64,000 bases of DNA from Saccharum officinarum (taxonomy: Eukaryota; Streptophyta; Magnoliopsida; Poales; Poaceae), in contig CM036209.1 in assembly GCA_020631735.1 (NCBI GenBank), positions 5,369,451 through 5,433,450 on the forward strand, in the 5' to 3' direction. The position numbers were made by a program, and so were the translations under genes. Positions 23,207-34,039 of this stretch are shown here, piece after piece. How positions within the stretch are numbered: position 1 is the stretch's first letter; the number at the start of each line of letters is the position of its first letter. The notes beneath the pieces were generated by a model. It ran no database searches, was not told the DNA's origin, and saw only the letters and a program-made list of their open reading frames with translations.

Positions 23207-23446
23207 AGCCTGTTTAGTTGGCCACCTAAGCTAAAAAAGTTTGCACAGTATCCGTCACATCGAATCTTTGGACGCATGCATGGAGTATTAAATATAGGTA
23301 AAAAAATAACTAATTGCACAGTTTGTCTGTAAATGTCGAAACGAATCTTTTGAGCCTAGTTAGTCCATAATTGGATAAATTTTATCAAATAACAACGAAA
23401 AGTGCTATAGGAACTTACCCAAAAATTTTCACCAACTTAACAGGCC
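23207..23446. mobile_element. MITE, 240 bp, present only in this unit
   Basis: It starts AGCCTGTTTAGTTGG and ends CTTAACAGGCC; the ends are inverted repeats of about 11 bases. GAAAG flanks it on both sides (23202-23206 and 23447-23451), and the empty site GAAGAAAGCATAC is seen at 15701 and 38853. The interior has CCGTCACATCGAATC, GGACGCATGCATGGAG and TTTTGAGCCTAGTTAGTCC, typical of a very common grass MITE family. Confidence 0.85.
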
Positions 23447-24077
23447 GAAAGCATACAGGGAAAGACAAAAGAGGCATTATCTTCAGTTTCTTTTCAGAAT
23501 CATATATACATCGTCCTTCCAATATTCGTTTCTTGCCAGAGAAGAAATTAAATGCATTTGTAAGAAGCTATGTAATATGTAATTGTACATCTATCTGTAT
23601 GAATATCCAAGTGGGCACCAGCTATATATGAGAAGATTATCTTGTGTTAAACAGAAAATCTACATTTCATTGGGCCCTTTGAGAAAATTCTTGTACATAT
23701 ATGTTAATCAAGAGAAATAAGAAAAATCTAATTAAGTAGACCCGGTTAGAATGTGGCTTGGACTAAATGAGGAGTTTATATCCAGAACAACAACAAAAAA
23801 AAACAACTCAAATTAAAAAAAATCAAAGAAATTTATCAATTGGATCGTATAGGACACGAATTATTCCACGTCACAAAATAGATATATATCTATATAGATT
23901 CCACAGAAAAGTTATTTATATATATAAATTAGCATAGCAATTATCGTAACTCAAAGTGGCTATAGAATAAGTTATTTTGTAGGCAGCTGTACGGTATATA
24001 TATATATATATATACTAATCAAGTCACCGAGACTCCAACTAAAACTTTACTCAAATAAACCTATACATAGCTATCTA
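23447..24077. repeat. Spacer module continued
   Basis: Counterpart of 15706-16327, with a different AT-rich part (TA runs at 23914-23927 and about 23993-24014) in place of the long AT microsatellite. Confidence 0.65.
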
Positions 24078-24604
24078 GGAGCCTGTTTGGTAGCACTCCC
24101 ACCGCTCCGCGTGAGAAGCCGAGGGGTGCTGCCAAATGCCTCCGCTCCCCGCTGCCCCTCCCCCCTCGTAATCGCTCCCACAGCTCATCTTGTTTCGCAT
24201 TGCATGTGGGGAACAGAAAAAAAACCTGCTCCCCATGCTCCGCCTCCCCTACCCTCTCGCCGCCTCCCCCGCTGTCCCCAGCGCCCTCCTCCTGCCATGC
24301 TCCTGCGCAAGCCGTGCTGCCCTTCTTCCCCTCGCCTGCCACCTTTCTTTCCTGCACTCGCCGAGATCCATCCCATCGTCGCCGTGTTCACCAAGATATG
24401 TGGTGCTCTTCCTCCATGGCCATCATGGTGCCCCTTTCCATCGTCTGTGCCTCCTCGCGCTCACTCGCTTTCCTCTTCCTTCGCTGCTGCTGGAGCTGGA
24501 GTTGTCGTGCGAGTTCTACCAAATGGTGCGTCTCTAAGTCTAGAGCGCGAGGGAGCAGGAGTAGGAGCGGTGGGGAGTCAATTTAGAGCGCTACCAAACT
24601 GGCC
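24078..24604. mobile_element. Non-autonomous inverted-repeat element (copy)
   Basis: GGAGCCTGTTTGGTAGCACTCC to AGCGCTACCAAACTGGCC. Full length, as at 16328. Confidence 0.65.
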
Positions 24605-24689
24605 TATATATGCACTAAGATTCAACAAGTGTATTCCAAAACTGCTAGTAGTTTTGTAACCAAGAGAAATTCTACCAATTCTACCAATC

Positions 24690-25108
24690 TCATGCCATGA
24701 CGCCAGGACAAGACAGGCTTGCTTGCAGGCCAAGTTTACTTATTTCTCCCTCCCTCGGGCTCACGATCACTCGGTCGGGAGAACTGCTCTCTCCACATGT
24801 AACCTGCCCCCTCGGACTCTATATAATGGGAGTCAGACCTCCATTCCAAGGGGACGAAACCTGAGAACAACATTCGGGCTCTCGTTCACCTCACCCCTCC
24901 TATCTCTTTCTCTTAGTTTACACGCCCCATTGTAAGAACTTCACAGCATTCAACCGATGAACACAAACTCGAATCATCTCTGAGACTGGACGTAGGGCTT
25001 CGGCCTGAACTAGTATAACTCTTCGTGTCTTTGAGTGCTAACATCGTTTTCCTAAAGCAGCGCGACACACATATAAATTCACTAGTCGGTCGACAAAACA
25101 CCGACACA
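24690..25108 (+). repeat. Gypsy LTR 3' half, uninterrupted
   Basis: It matches 16925-17100 plus 18238-18487 without the solo LTR, and so gives the empty insertion site (AAACCTGAGAACA at 24858). It ends with ACAAAACACCGACA. Confidence 0.8.
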
Positions 25109-26381
25109 GAGTCACACACAAAAACATAGAGTAAGTGTATAAATGCAGTAAGAAGACGAGCAAGAGGGCCTACATTCTGCATAAAGATTTATCCCATAAC
25201 ACCATGGAGCAAATCACCAGTACACCTTGGAACTTTGCCAAGAATGTTATGCTTTCGGTCACCAAGCATATTCGATAGTACCACTAGTCTTTATCTTTCG
25301 GTCACTACTAGTCAATCTTCATGGTCAAGATATTTAAATTCATCATGGTAAATATATGATAAAGCTTCAGCCAGGTTCGTGCAATGTGGAGTGAGCGAAG
25401 AAAGTCAAGCATTTGCTTGGTCTCGAATATAGCATCAAATGGAAAGACAAAAGGCATTATCTTTGGTATCTTCTCAGAAAGATGCACGGTCCTTCAAATA
25501 TTTGCTCATTCTCGGAAAAGAAACACATTTGTAAGAAAGATATATGGTCCTTCGAATACTTGTTGATTGTCGGAGAAGAAACGCATATGTAAAAAGTAAT
25601 AAGATGTTTGTTTTGAGGAACCACCACATTATGATGAGGTGGTGCATCATGAGTTTATACTAATTTGATGAAATGACTCCATTTCTCATGTTTGTACTAA
25701 TTTTTAGGTTATGAGGGAGTTGGTGATGGACCATCTAATTCTATACCACAAACCAAACAAAAACGTAAGGAGTGAGAATATGGTAGAACTAGTTCATTCC
25801 TTTTCAAATAACTGAGACCTAGCTAGTGTGATTGAATAAAATAAGTGTTTCTCGTTCCTTTCCAAATGTCCGAGGACTGAGGAAGCCTCTACGTGAGAGG
25901 AATGTTGAAGCATAAGTGAATTGTCCATTATTCACTATCAACTTAAACTTTTAAGTTGAACTGGTCGATAGAGGCAACTCAATAACCATAGATATTCATA
26001 GGTGTGAGTGTGTATATGCATCTAGTGGTGGTGTGCGCGTGTGATTGTGTGTGTGTGTGCGCGCGCGGAGGGGGGTGGTAAAAAAACATATGGTTGTCAT
26101 AAAGTTATGATACACTCTAAAGTTCTAACAGCATGTTTGGATCACCTAGCACTAGTTGTTAATCCACTAAATAATCCAGTGGCTCCTTTTAGTCCTATTA
26201 GGTAGATATGGCCAACTAATAGACTAGTTGTTAATTGAGGTGTGTTGACTAAAAATTAGTTCGCTCATTAGTTCCTCTGTTTGGTTGGCCTAGTACTAAT
26301 TTTTAGGTGACTCACAGTAAGTCCTGGCATGAAAGAGGCTCTTAAGTCCAGCAGCTATGTTACCGTACGTTTTTGTTGCTC
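25109..26381. repeat. Upstream spacer of RBR-B
   Basis: Counterpart of 18488-19787, including the short-frame repeat (25373-25600), a GT/GC dinucleotide run with a short G run at 26043-26080, and the Tourist-like fragment (about 26130-26335). Confidence 0.65.
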
Positions 26382-26390
26382 TACATATAG
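26382..26390 (+). promoter_or_regulatory. TATA-like box of RBR-B
   Basis: TACATATAG, 87-95 bases upstream of the ATG at 26477. Confidence 0.4.
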
Positions 26391-26476
26391 ATGGGTCCAT
26401 CCATTCTGAAGACCAGAAAACAGCTTCGTTCCAGAGTTAGCCCTCCTCTTCTCCCACAAAGCTGACAAGCTGATCG

Positions 26477-27837
26477 ATGGCTGCCACTTCTTCCTTTGCC
26501 GACGACCTGTACTTGATAGCAGTTTGCCAAGGAATAAACCAAGCAGACGCCACCGGGCTCATGGCGATATCCGACGAGGAGTACGCCGCGGAACTCCAGC
26601 TCCAAGAGGTGCTTGTTTCCTCCGCCATGGCGGTAATTGTTAATTCCGGCATGGCAGCGACTGCGGCACAATCATCGCTCATGCCGCAGCTTGATAGCGC
26701 CGTCGTCGTACACACAGCCAACAATGACACAGCAGCTGCTGAGACGCCCGTGCTTGCCGTAGCTGAGTATAGCTGCTCCTCCTCCTCCTCCTCCTCGCCT
26801 CCGCCACCTTTTGCAGTTGCAGCCCCTCCCACCGGGGAAGACGACGCAACTGCGTTGGCAACTTGCAAGATCTGCCTGGACTACGTGCCACCGTCGCACC
26901 TGCACCACGCAAGTCGCGGCTGCGCACACGCCTTCTGCACAGTCTGCCTCTCCGACTACATCAGCGCAAAGACCCAAGGCGGCCGCATCTCCGACGTCAA
27001 GTGTCCGGGGGACGGGGAGGGCTGCTGCAACGTCCTTGACCCCGAACTCTGCCGGGCCATCATACCCGGCGAGGCTTTCGAGGCCTTGTGCGCCGCACTG
27101 TGCAAGTCCATGGTGGAGGGGGCCGGCAACTTTTGCTACTGCCCCTTCAACGACTGCTCGGAGATCTTGGTGGACGATCGCGGCGGCGACGTGCCGGAGT
27201 CGGAGTGCCCGGCGTGCAGGAGGCTGTTCTGTGCACGGTGCCGCGTGCCATGGCACGCTGGCATTAGCTGTGCCGAGTATGGGCAATTAGCACCTGGGGA
27301 CAAGGGGAAGGAGGACTTAGTGGTGCTGGAGATGGCCAAGGGGGAGAAGTGGAAGAGGTGCCCCAATTGCATGTTCTTGGTCGAAAAACGCGACGGCTGT
27401 GTGCACATGACTTGCAGGTGAAACTAAATCTACTCCCTTTGTTGCCAATTTAAGACTTAAGATGTTTTAGTTTTAAGTTCTGTCGTTCTAAAACAAACTT
27501 TTAGTTTTATAGAAAAATATAGTATCATCTACAGTAATACCAAATAAATATGCAATTAGGATATATTCCTTGGTAGATTTAATGAAACTAATTTGATGTT
27601 GATACATTTAATTTTTGGATAAACTTCATCAAAGTTAAAAATGTTTGATTTAGGTACTTAAGATTGGATTGTGTCACTTCGGGCAGTTAATTAGCTTTCT
27701 TGTACATACATCAAATTGATAGAAAATTGTTTTCAAGGCAACATAACTTCTTGAATTCATTATGTAGGTGTGGCTTCCAGTTCTGCTATGCATGTGGCGA
27801 GCCATGGGGGCAGTCTCATCATTGCAACACGGCGTGA
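26477..27837 (+). CDS. RBR-B: RING1-IBR-RING2 E3 ubiquitin ligase
   Basis: Exon 1 is 26477-27417, the intron 27418-27767 (GT...AG), exon 2 27768-27837. Together they encode about 336 residues. RBR ligases take ubiquitin from an E2 onto a RING2 cysteine and then pass it to a substrate. RING1 (CKIC, GCAHAFCTVC, VKCP), the IBR (CYCPFNDC, ECPAC, FCARC, HAGISC) and RING2 (CPNC, then DGCVHMTC) are all present; the Cys in DGC is the expected catalytic residue. Exon 2 supplies CGFQFCYACG and the final His/Cys pair. The N-terminal 120 residues have no known domain and include a poly-Ser run of 7. Compared with RBR-C it lacks 8 residues after MAATSSF (a 24-base deletion between CGACGAC repeats), has Met for Lys in CMFLV, and lacks two Ser before the last Cys, so its last zinc-ligand spacing is altered. 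Substrate unknown. Confidence 0.88.
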
Positions 27838-27999
27838 AAGCTGATTTTGCGCATAATCTGGCAGTGGAAAGCGAATGAAGTTCCACGATCCATGCAGTCA
27901 AACTATTTTTAGTTATATATTGGCACATGCAGCCAAACTATTTCTCGTCATATATGGCACTACCGCAGAAGTAAAAACTAATAAGTGTAGTTCAATAAC

Positions 28000-28225
28000 A
28001 CATGTAGTCAAAGAATTTTTGATTTTATGAGCTATGTATGTCATTGTTGCAATACTACATAAATCTCTATCACAATTTTTTATCTAAATTATGATAGAGA
28101 TTTTTATAGTAGTGCTATAAAGACATACATAGCTGATAAAAGCAAAAATAGTTTGACTGCATGTATCATAGGCCTACACATAAAAGCAATTATGTGTAGG
28201 CCTATGATACATGCAGTCAAACTAT
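28000..28225. repeat. Nested hairpin-forming repeat 3' of RBR-B
   Basis: 28000-28164 forms an imperfect hairpin with arms of nearly 80 bases (ACATGTAGTCAAAG against GACTGCATGT at the base). Its right arm overlaps a perfect 36-base stem (28148-28183 with 28190-28225) with a 6-base loop. Similar structures follow RBR-C and RBR-D. Confidence 0.85.
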
Positions 28226-28374
28226 ATGTAGGCCAATGATACATGTAGTCAAACTATATTTGTATTTATGAACTTTGTATATCTTTATGGCACTACTATA
28301 GAAGTGAAATAAATTGTCTTCGTTGTAGTATTACAAAAATCCCTATCGGATATAGTCAAAGGCTGCTAAAATGA

Positions 28375-28482
28375 TTCTTGAATCTTAATATCACAAGCGG
28401 CTCAAAAGCCGCTTCTCACAGTATAGTACAATAAAATGCAATTCCAACTTAGAACCACATTACTACAGGTTTTTGATCTTAG
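28375..28482. repeat. Downstream tandem repeat, left part
   Basis: First unit of the 92-97-bp array, interrupted by the hAT-like element at 28483. Confidence 0.7.
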
Positions 28483-28755
28483 TAGGGATGAAAACGGTAC
28501 GGATATTTTCCGACCGTATTCGAGACTGAATCCGTTTAGAGGGGTTTTAATCCGTCCGTATCCGAGTCCGGATATTAAACATCCGATACCGTATTCGTAT
28601 CTGAATATTTAAATCACATATTTACGATGTCGATATCCAATCATATCCTATCCGACATTTTTTATACTATTCGTATTCGAATCCGAATCCGGACATAAAT
28701 ATGAAAACAAATACGATATCAGTGATATTCGTCCGTATCCGATCCGTTCTCATAG
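28483..28755. mobile_element. hAT-like MITE rich in CCGTATCCG motifs
   Basis: It starts TAGGGATGAAAACGGTACGG and ends CCGATCCGTTCTCATAG, inverted repeats of about 15 bases with some mismatches. The interior is dominated by TATCCG/CGGATA motifs. The corresponding arrays at 33738 and 61975 have no insertion. The family is very common in plant genomes. Confidence 0.7.
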
Positions 28756-29380
28756 CAGTGCAATGAAAAGCAATTCCAACCTAGAACCACCACTGCTGCT
28801 ACAAGTTTTTGAATCTCAGTGTCACGGGTGGCTCGAAAGCCTCTTCTCATAGTAGTACAATGAAAAGCAATTCCAACTAGAACCACTATTGCTATTTTGA
28901 GCCGTCTGTATAAATGCCCCAATTTTTAGAGATGGCTCTAAATGCAGCCGCCTCTATAAATAGATTTGTAGAGACGGCTGGATTTAGTGCCATCTCTAAA
29001 AATAAGTGCAGCACAATAAAATTTAAATTTTGCAAATGGCCTCAGATGGAGAAATAACAAAAACTAAAGTTATAGATCTCGAAGAGTTATACAACTTTAT
29101 AGTTGACAACTTTTTCATTTTAAATCATTTATTCAAGGAAAATTATGTTTGAATTTTTCACATTTGAAATTCAATTTTTTCAAATGACCTCGGATGGAGA
29201 AATGGTCAGAACCAAAGTTGTAGATCTCGACGATATCTACGACATTGTAATTTAACACTCTTTTATTTGAATTTATTTAGCGTCCCAAATACTCATTTTA
29301 AAATTCCGAAAAGAGAATACGAGGAGAATGAACGACATGATTATCTTTTGGGTGGGGTGGTTAGAGAAGTTACACGTCTA
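28756..29380. repeat. Downstream tandem repeat, right part, and CACTA-like sequence
   Basis: It continues the 92-97-bp array and then the CACTA-like segment (GCCGCCTCTATAAAT near 28947; AAAGTTGTAGATCTCGACG near 29213). It stops near 29380 where the spacer module begins. Confidence 0.6.
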
Positions 29381-29383
29381 GGA

Positions 29384-29670
29384 AGACGAAGTCACACAAA
29401 AACATATGCAGTAAGAAGATGAGCAAGAGGGCCTAAATTCTGCATAAAGATTTATCCCATAATACCACAGAACAAATCACCAGTACACCTTGGAACTTTG
29501 CCAAGAATGTTATGCTTTTGGTCACCAACCATGTCCGATAGTTCCAGTAGTCTTTATCTTTCTGTCACTACTAGTCAATCTTCATGGTCAAGATATTTGA
29601 ATTCATCATTGGTAAATGTATATATTGATTCATTAAATTAAATCAATCCGAATAAAGCATCAAATTAAAG
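29384..29670. repeat. Spacer module (copy of 18488-18770)
   Basis: GAAGTCACACAAAAACATA and TTGGAACTTTGCCAAGAATG identify the module. No gene. Confidence 0.65.
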
Positions 29671-30123
29671 CCAAAAAAATATGATGATTGATGTTTAAAA
29701 TACATATGTTTCCTTCCATGCTTCAATGTCGTAACAGTATTTTTATCCATCAATATGATAAAGCAGTGTATAAAGCCGCTATGCTTAGTCAACAACAATA
29801 AAAGTATAACTACTTAGGTCATGTTTGGCAATGCTCTGGGGCTTCAAAAAAGTCCATGGAGATAGGTATTTGTAGCTACAAAAAATCTTAGATCTAGAGC
29901 TTGAGATACAGTAAGAGTATCTAGATGATTCATTTTATTTATAGTTTAGACTAAATATAAATATTTAAGCCACTTTAATTTAATCTACAAACTACAGATT
30001 TAACTTGGATCTCATAGCTGAAGCTGTGCTAAACCCGCCCTTAGCACTTCCAAATGACGACTTGTCACGTTGGCTTCGTATAGATATTAGCTGATCACGG
30101 TAGTAACCATTCAAATCACACTT
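29671..30123. other. Unassigned AT-rich spacer
   Basis: Nothing recognised apart from a stretch near 29819 (GTCATGTTTGGCAATGCTC) that could be a MITE end. It has no counterpart in the other units that I can see. Confidence 0.4.
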
Positions 30124-30750
30124 GTGGTTATAGTCTCTGCATTCTGGGACCAACCTACGAGAAATGCAATTGGTACTCAGTTACAAGTCACAAGCGCACT
30201 ATCTCAATCAGTACTTCAGCCAGGTTCGCACAATGTGGAGCGGGCGAAGAAAGTCAAGCTTTTGCTTGGTCTCGAATATAGCATCAAAGGGAAAGACAAA
30301 AGGCATTATCTTCGGTTTCTTCTCAGAAAGATGCATGGTACTTCAAATATTTGTTCATTCTCGGAGAAGAAACCCATTTGTAAGAAAGATATAAGGTCCT
30401 TCGAATACTTGTTGATTGTCGGAGAAGAAACGCATATGTAAAAACTAATAAGATGTTTGTTCTACAAGCAATGCAATTGGTACTCAGTTACAAGTTGCAA
30501 GCGCACTATCTCAGCCAGTACTTCAGCCATGTTCGCGTAATGTGGAGTGAGAGAAGAAAGTCAAGCTTTTGCTTGGTCTCGAATATATCATCAAAGGGAA
30601 AGACAAAAGGCATTATCTTCGGTATCTTCTCAGAAAGATGCACGGTCCTTCAAATATTGCTCATTCTCGGAGAAGAAACACATTTGTAAGAAAGATATAT
30701 GGTCCTTCAAATACTTGTTGATTGTCAGAGAAGAAACGCATATGTAAAAA
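30124..30750. repeat. Two tandem copies of the short-frame repeat
   Basis: Copies at about 30155-30455 and 30460-30750 share GCAATTGGTACTCAGTTACAAG, the MWS-type frame and the CGGAGAAGAAAC ending. Only this unit has the motif twice in a row here. Confidence 0.7.
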
Positions 30751-31744
30751 GTAATAAGATGTTTGTTTTGAGGAACCACTACATTCTGATGAGGTGGTGC
30801 GTCATAAGTTTATCGCATTAAATTTGGTGAAATGACTCCATTCCTCATGTTTGTACTAATTTTTAGCTTACCAGGGAGTAGGTGATGGACCAACTAATTC
30901 TATACCACAAACCAAACAAAAACATAAGGAGTGAGAAGATGATAGAACTAGTTCATTCCTTTTCAAATAATTGAGACCTAGCTAGCGCAATTGAATAAAA
31001 TAAGTGTTTCTTGTTCCTTTCCAAATGTCCAAGGACTGAGGAAGCCTCTCCGTGAGAGGAATGTTGAAGGATAAGTGAATTGTCCTTTTTGCACTATCAA
31101 CTTAAACTTTTAAGTTGAACTAATCGATAGATGCAACTCAATAACTTCCCCAATATTAAAATCTGCTAGCTTTGTGTACCATAGATATTCATAGGTGTGA
31201 GTGTGTATATGCATCTAGTGGTGGTGTGTGCGCGTGTGATTGTGTGTGTGTGGGGCGGGGGGGGGGGTGTGGGTTGTTTTAAAAAAATAAGGTTGTCATA
31301 AAATTATGATACACTCTAAAGTTCTAACAGGCTGTTTGGATCACCTAGCACTAGTTGTTAATCCACTACTTATTAAAACTAATTGTTAGATGACCAAAGT
31401 TTGGTTCTATACTGCTTGGATGTATAGACTAGTAGCAAGTAGTATTCCTAGACAAAGACTCTTATGCTCCTGGGAGAGGAGAGAGAAAAGGGGGAGATAG
31501 CGTAGGAGGCTGGGAGGGCAGTGATGCCATTTCTCAATCCAGTGGCTCCTTTCAATCCTATTAGCTAGATATGGCCAACTAATGGACTAGTTGTTAGTTG
31601 AGGTGTGTGGACTAAAAATTAGTTCACTCATTATTCCCTCTGTTTGGATGGCCTAGTACTAATTTTTAGGTGACTAACAATTAGTCCTGGCATGAAAGAG
31701 GCTCTTGAGTCCAGCAGCTATGTTACCGTACGTTTTTGTTGCTC
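30751..31744. repeat. Upstream spacer of RBR-C
   Basis: Counterpart of 19010-19787. It includes a G-rich run at 31251-31275 and, at about 31370-31545, an insertion of about 165 bases not seen upstream of the other copies, rich in GGGAGAGGAGAGAG-like sequence. Confidence 0.6.
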
Positions 31745-31753
31745 TACATATAG
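31745..31753 (+). promoter_or_regulatory. TATA-like box of RBR-C
   Basis: TACATATAG, 87-95 bases upstream of the ATG at 31840. Confidence 0.4.
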
Positions 31754-31839
31754 ATGGGTCCATCCATTCTGGAGACCAGAAAACAGCATCGTTCCAGAGG
31801 TAGCCGTCCTCTTCTCCCACAAAGCTGACACGCTGATCG

Positions 31840-33230
31840 ATGGCTGCCACTTCTTCCTTTGGCGACGACGCTAACCTCATGGTTGCCGACGACCTGTACT
31901 TGATAGCAGTTTGCCAAGGAATAAACCAAGCAGACGCCACCGGGCTCATGGCGATATCCGACGAGGAGTACGCCGCGGAACTCCAGCTCCAAGAGGTGCT
32001 TGTTTCCTCCGCCATGGCGGTAATTCTTAATTCCGGCATGGCAGCGACGGCGGCACAATCATCGCTCATGCCGCAGCTTGATAGCGCCGTCGTCGTACAC
32101 ACAGCCAACAATGACACAGCAGCTGCTGAGACGCCCGTGCTTGCCGTAGCTGAGTATAGCTCCTCCTCCTCCTCGCCTCCGCCACCTCTTGCAGTTGCAG
32201 CCCCTGCCACCGGGGAAGACGACGCAACTGCGTTGGCAACTTGCAAGATCTGCCTGGACCACGTGCCACCGTCGCACCTGCACCACGCAAGTCGCGGCTG
32301 CGCACACGCCTTCTGCACAGTCTGCCTCTCCGACTACATCAGCGCAAAGACCCAAGGCGGCCGCATCTCCGACGTCAAGTGTCCGGGGGACGGGGAGGGC
32401 TGCTGCAACGTCCTTGACCCCGAACTCTGCCGAGGCTTCATACCCGGCGAGGCTTTCGAGGCCTTGTGCGCCGCACTGTGCAGGTCCATGGTGGAGGGGG
32501 CCGGCAACTTTTGCTACTGCCCCTTCAACGACTGCTCGGAGATCTTGGTGGACGATCGCGGCGGCGACGTGCCGGAGTCGGAGTGCCCGGCGTGCAGGAG
32601 GCTGTTCTGTGCACGGTGCCGCGTGCCATGGCACGCTGGCATCAGCTGTGCCGAGTATGGGCAATTAGCACCTGGGGACAAGGGGAAGGAGGACTTAGTG
32701 GTGCTGGAGATGGCCAAGGGGGAGAAGTGGATGAGGTGCCCCAATTGCAAGTTCTTGGTCGACAAACGCGACGGCTGTGTGCACATGACTTGCAGGTGAA
32801 ACTAAATCTACTCCCTTTGTTGCCAATTTAAGACCTAAGATGTTTTAGTTTTTAGTTCTGTCGTTCTAAATCAAACTTTTAGGTTCATAGAAAAAATATA
32901 GTATTATCTGCAGTAATACAAATAAATATGCCATTAGGATATATTCCTTGGTAGACTTAATGAAACTAATTTGATGTCGTAGATGTTGATACATTTAATT
33001 TTTCGATAAACTTGATCAAAATTCAAAATGTTTGATTTAGTTACTTTAGATTGGATGGTGTAACTTCGAGCAGTTAATTTGCTTTCTTGTACATACATCA
33101 AAGTGATAGAAAATTGTTTTCAAGGCAATATAACTTCTTGAATTCATTATGTAGGTGTGGCTTCCAGTTCTGCTATGCATGTGGCGGGCCGTGGGGGCAG
33201 TCTCATCATTCCTCTTGCAACACGGCGTGA
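31840..33230 (+). CDS. RBR-C: RING1-IBR-RING2 E3 ubiquitin ligase
   Basis: Exon 1 is 31840-32795, the intron 32796-33154, exon 2 33155-33230; the product is about 343 residues. RING1 ligands are C135, C138, C154, H156, C159, C162, C181 and C189. IBR ligands are C227, C232, C249, C252, C257, C260, H265 and C270. RING2 has C300, C303, the expected catalytic C313, C318, C320, C325, C328, a His at 336 or 337 and C340. All the residues an RBR ligase needs are there. The N-terminal region (1-130) has no recognised domain and carries a 6-Ser run before PPPP. No transmembrane segment follows RING2, unlike RNF144-type proteins. The start is the first ATG after the TATA-like box. Exon 1 shows no stop or frame break, which argues for a working gene despite the repeats around it. 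Targets and expression cannot be inferred. Confidence 0.9.
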
Positions 33231-33391
33231 AAGCTGATTTTGAGCATAATCCTGCAGTGGAAAGCGAATGAAGTTCCACGATCCATGCAGTCAAACTATT
33301 TTTAGTTATATATTGGCACATGCAGCCAAACTATTTCTCGTCATATATGGCACTACCACAGAAGTAAAAACTAATAAGTATAGTTCAGTAA

Positions 33392-33605
33392 CACTTGTGG
33401 TCAAACTATTTTTGATTTTATGAGCTATGCATGTCATTGTTGCAATACTACATAAATCTCTATCACAATTTTTTAACCAAATTATGATAGAGATTTTTAT
33501 AGTAGTGCTATAAAGACATACATAGCTGATAAAAGCAAAAATAGTTTGATATCATAGGCCTACATATAAAAGCATTTTTTTGCTCTTATATGTAGGCCTA
33601 TGATA
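33392..33605. repeat. Hairpin-forming repeat 3' of RBR-C
   Basis: It has the same two-part structure as at 28000. The second stem is a perfect 20-base match (33550-33569 with 33586-33605) that extends through AGCA/TGCT around a T-rich loop. Confidence 0.8.
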
Positions 33606-33737
33606 CATGCATTTAAACTATTTTTGCATTTATGAACTTTGTATATCTTTATGGCACTACTATAGAAATGAAATAAATTGTCTTCATTGCAGTATTACAA
33701 AAATCCCTATCCGATACAATCAAAGGCTGCTAAAATG

Positions 33738-34025
33738 GTTCTTGAATCTTAATATCACAAGCGGCTCAAAAGCCACTTCTCACAGTATAGTACCATAAAA
33801 TGCAATTCCAACCTAGAACCACATTGCTACAGGTTTTTGGATCTTAGTGTCACAAGCGGCTCAAAAACCTCTTCTATAGTAGTACTATGAAAAGCAATTC
33901 CAACCTAGAACCACCACTGCTACCACAGGTTTTTGAATCTTAGTGTCACAAGTGGCTCAAAAACCTCTTCTCACAGTAGTACAATGAAAAGCAATTCCAA
34001 CCTAGAACCACCATTACTATTTTCA
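33738..34025. repeat. Tandem repeat of about 92-97 bp, three units
   Basis: GCAATTCC occurs at 33802, 33894 and 33991. This is the intact version of the array cut by the gap at 10658. Confidence 0.8.
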
Positions 34026-34039
34026 GTTGCCTCTACAAA

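Noticed and set aside
26672..27286. Antisense open frame of about 200 codons across RBR exon 1 (also at 32059 and 60271)
   Set aside because: Shadow of the GC-rich RBR coding strand; no domain and no promoter.
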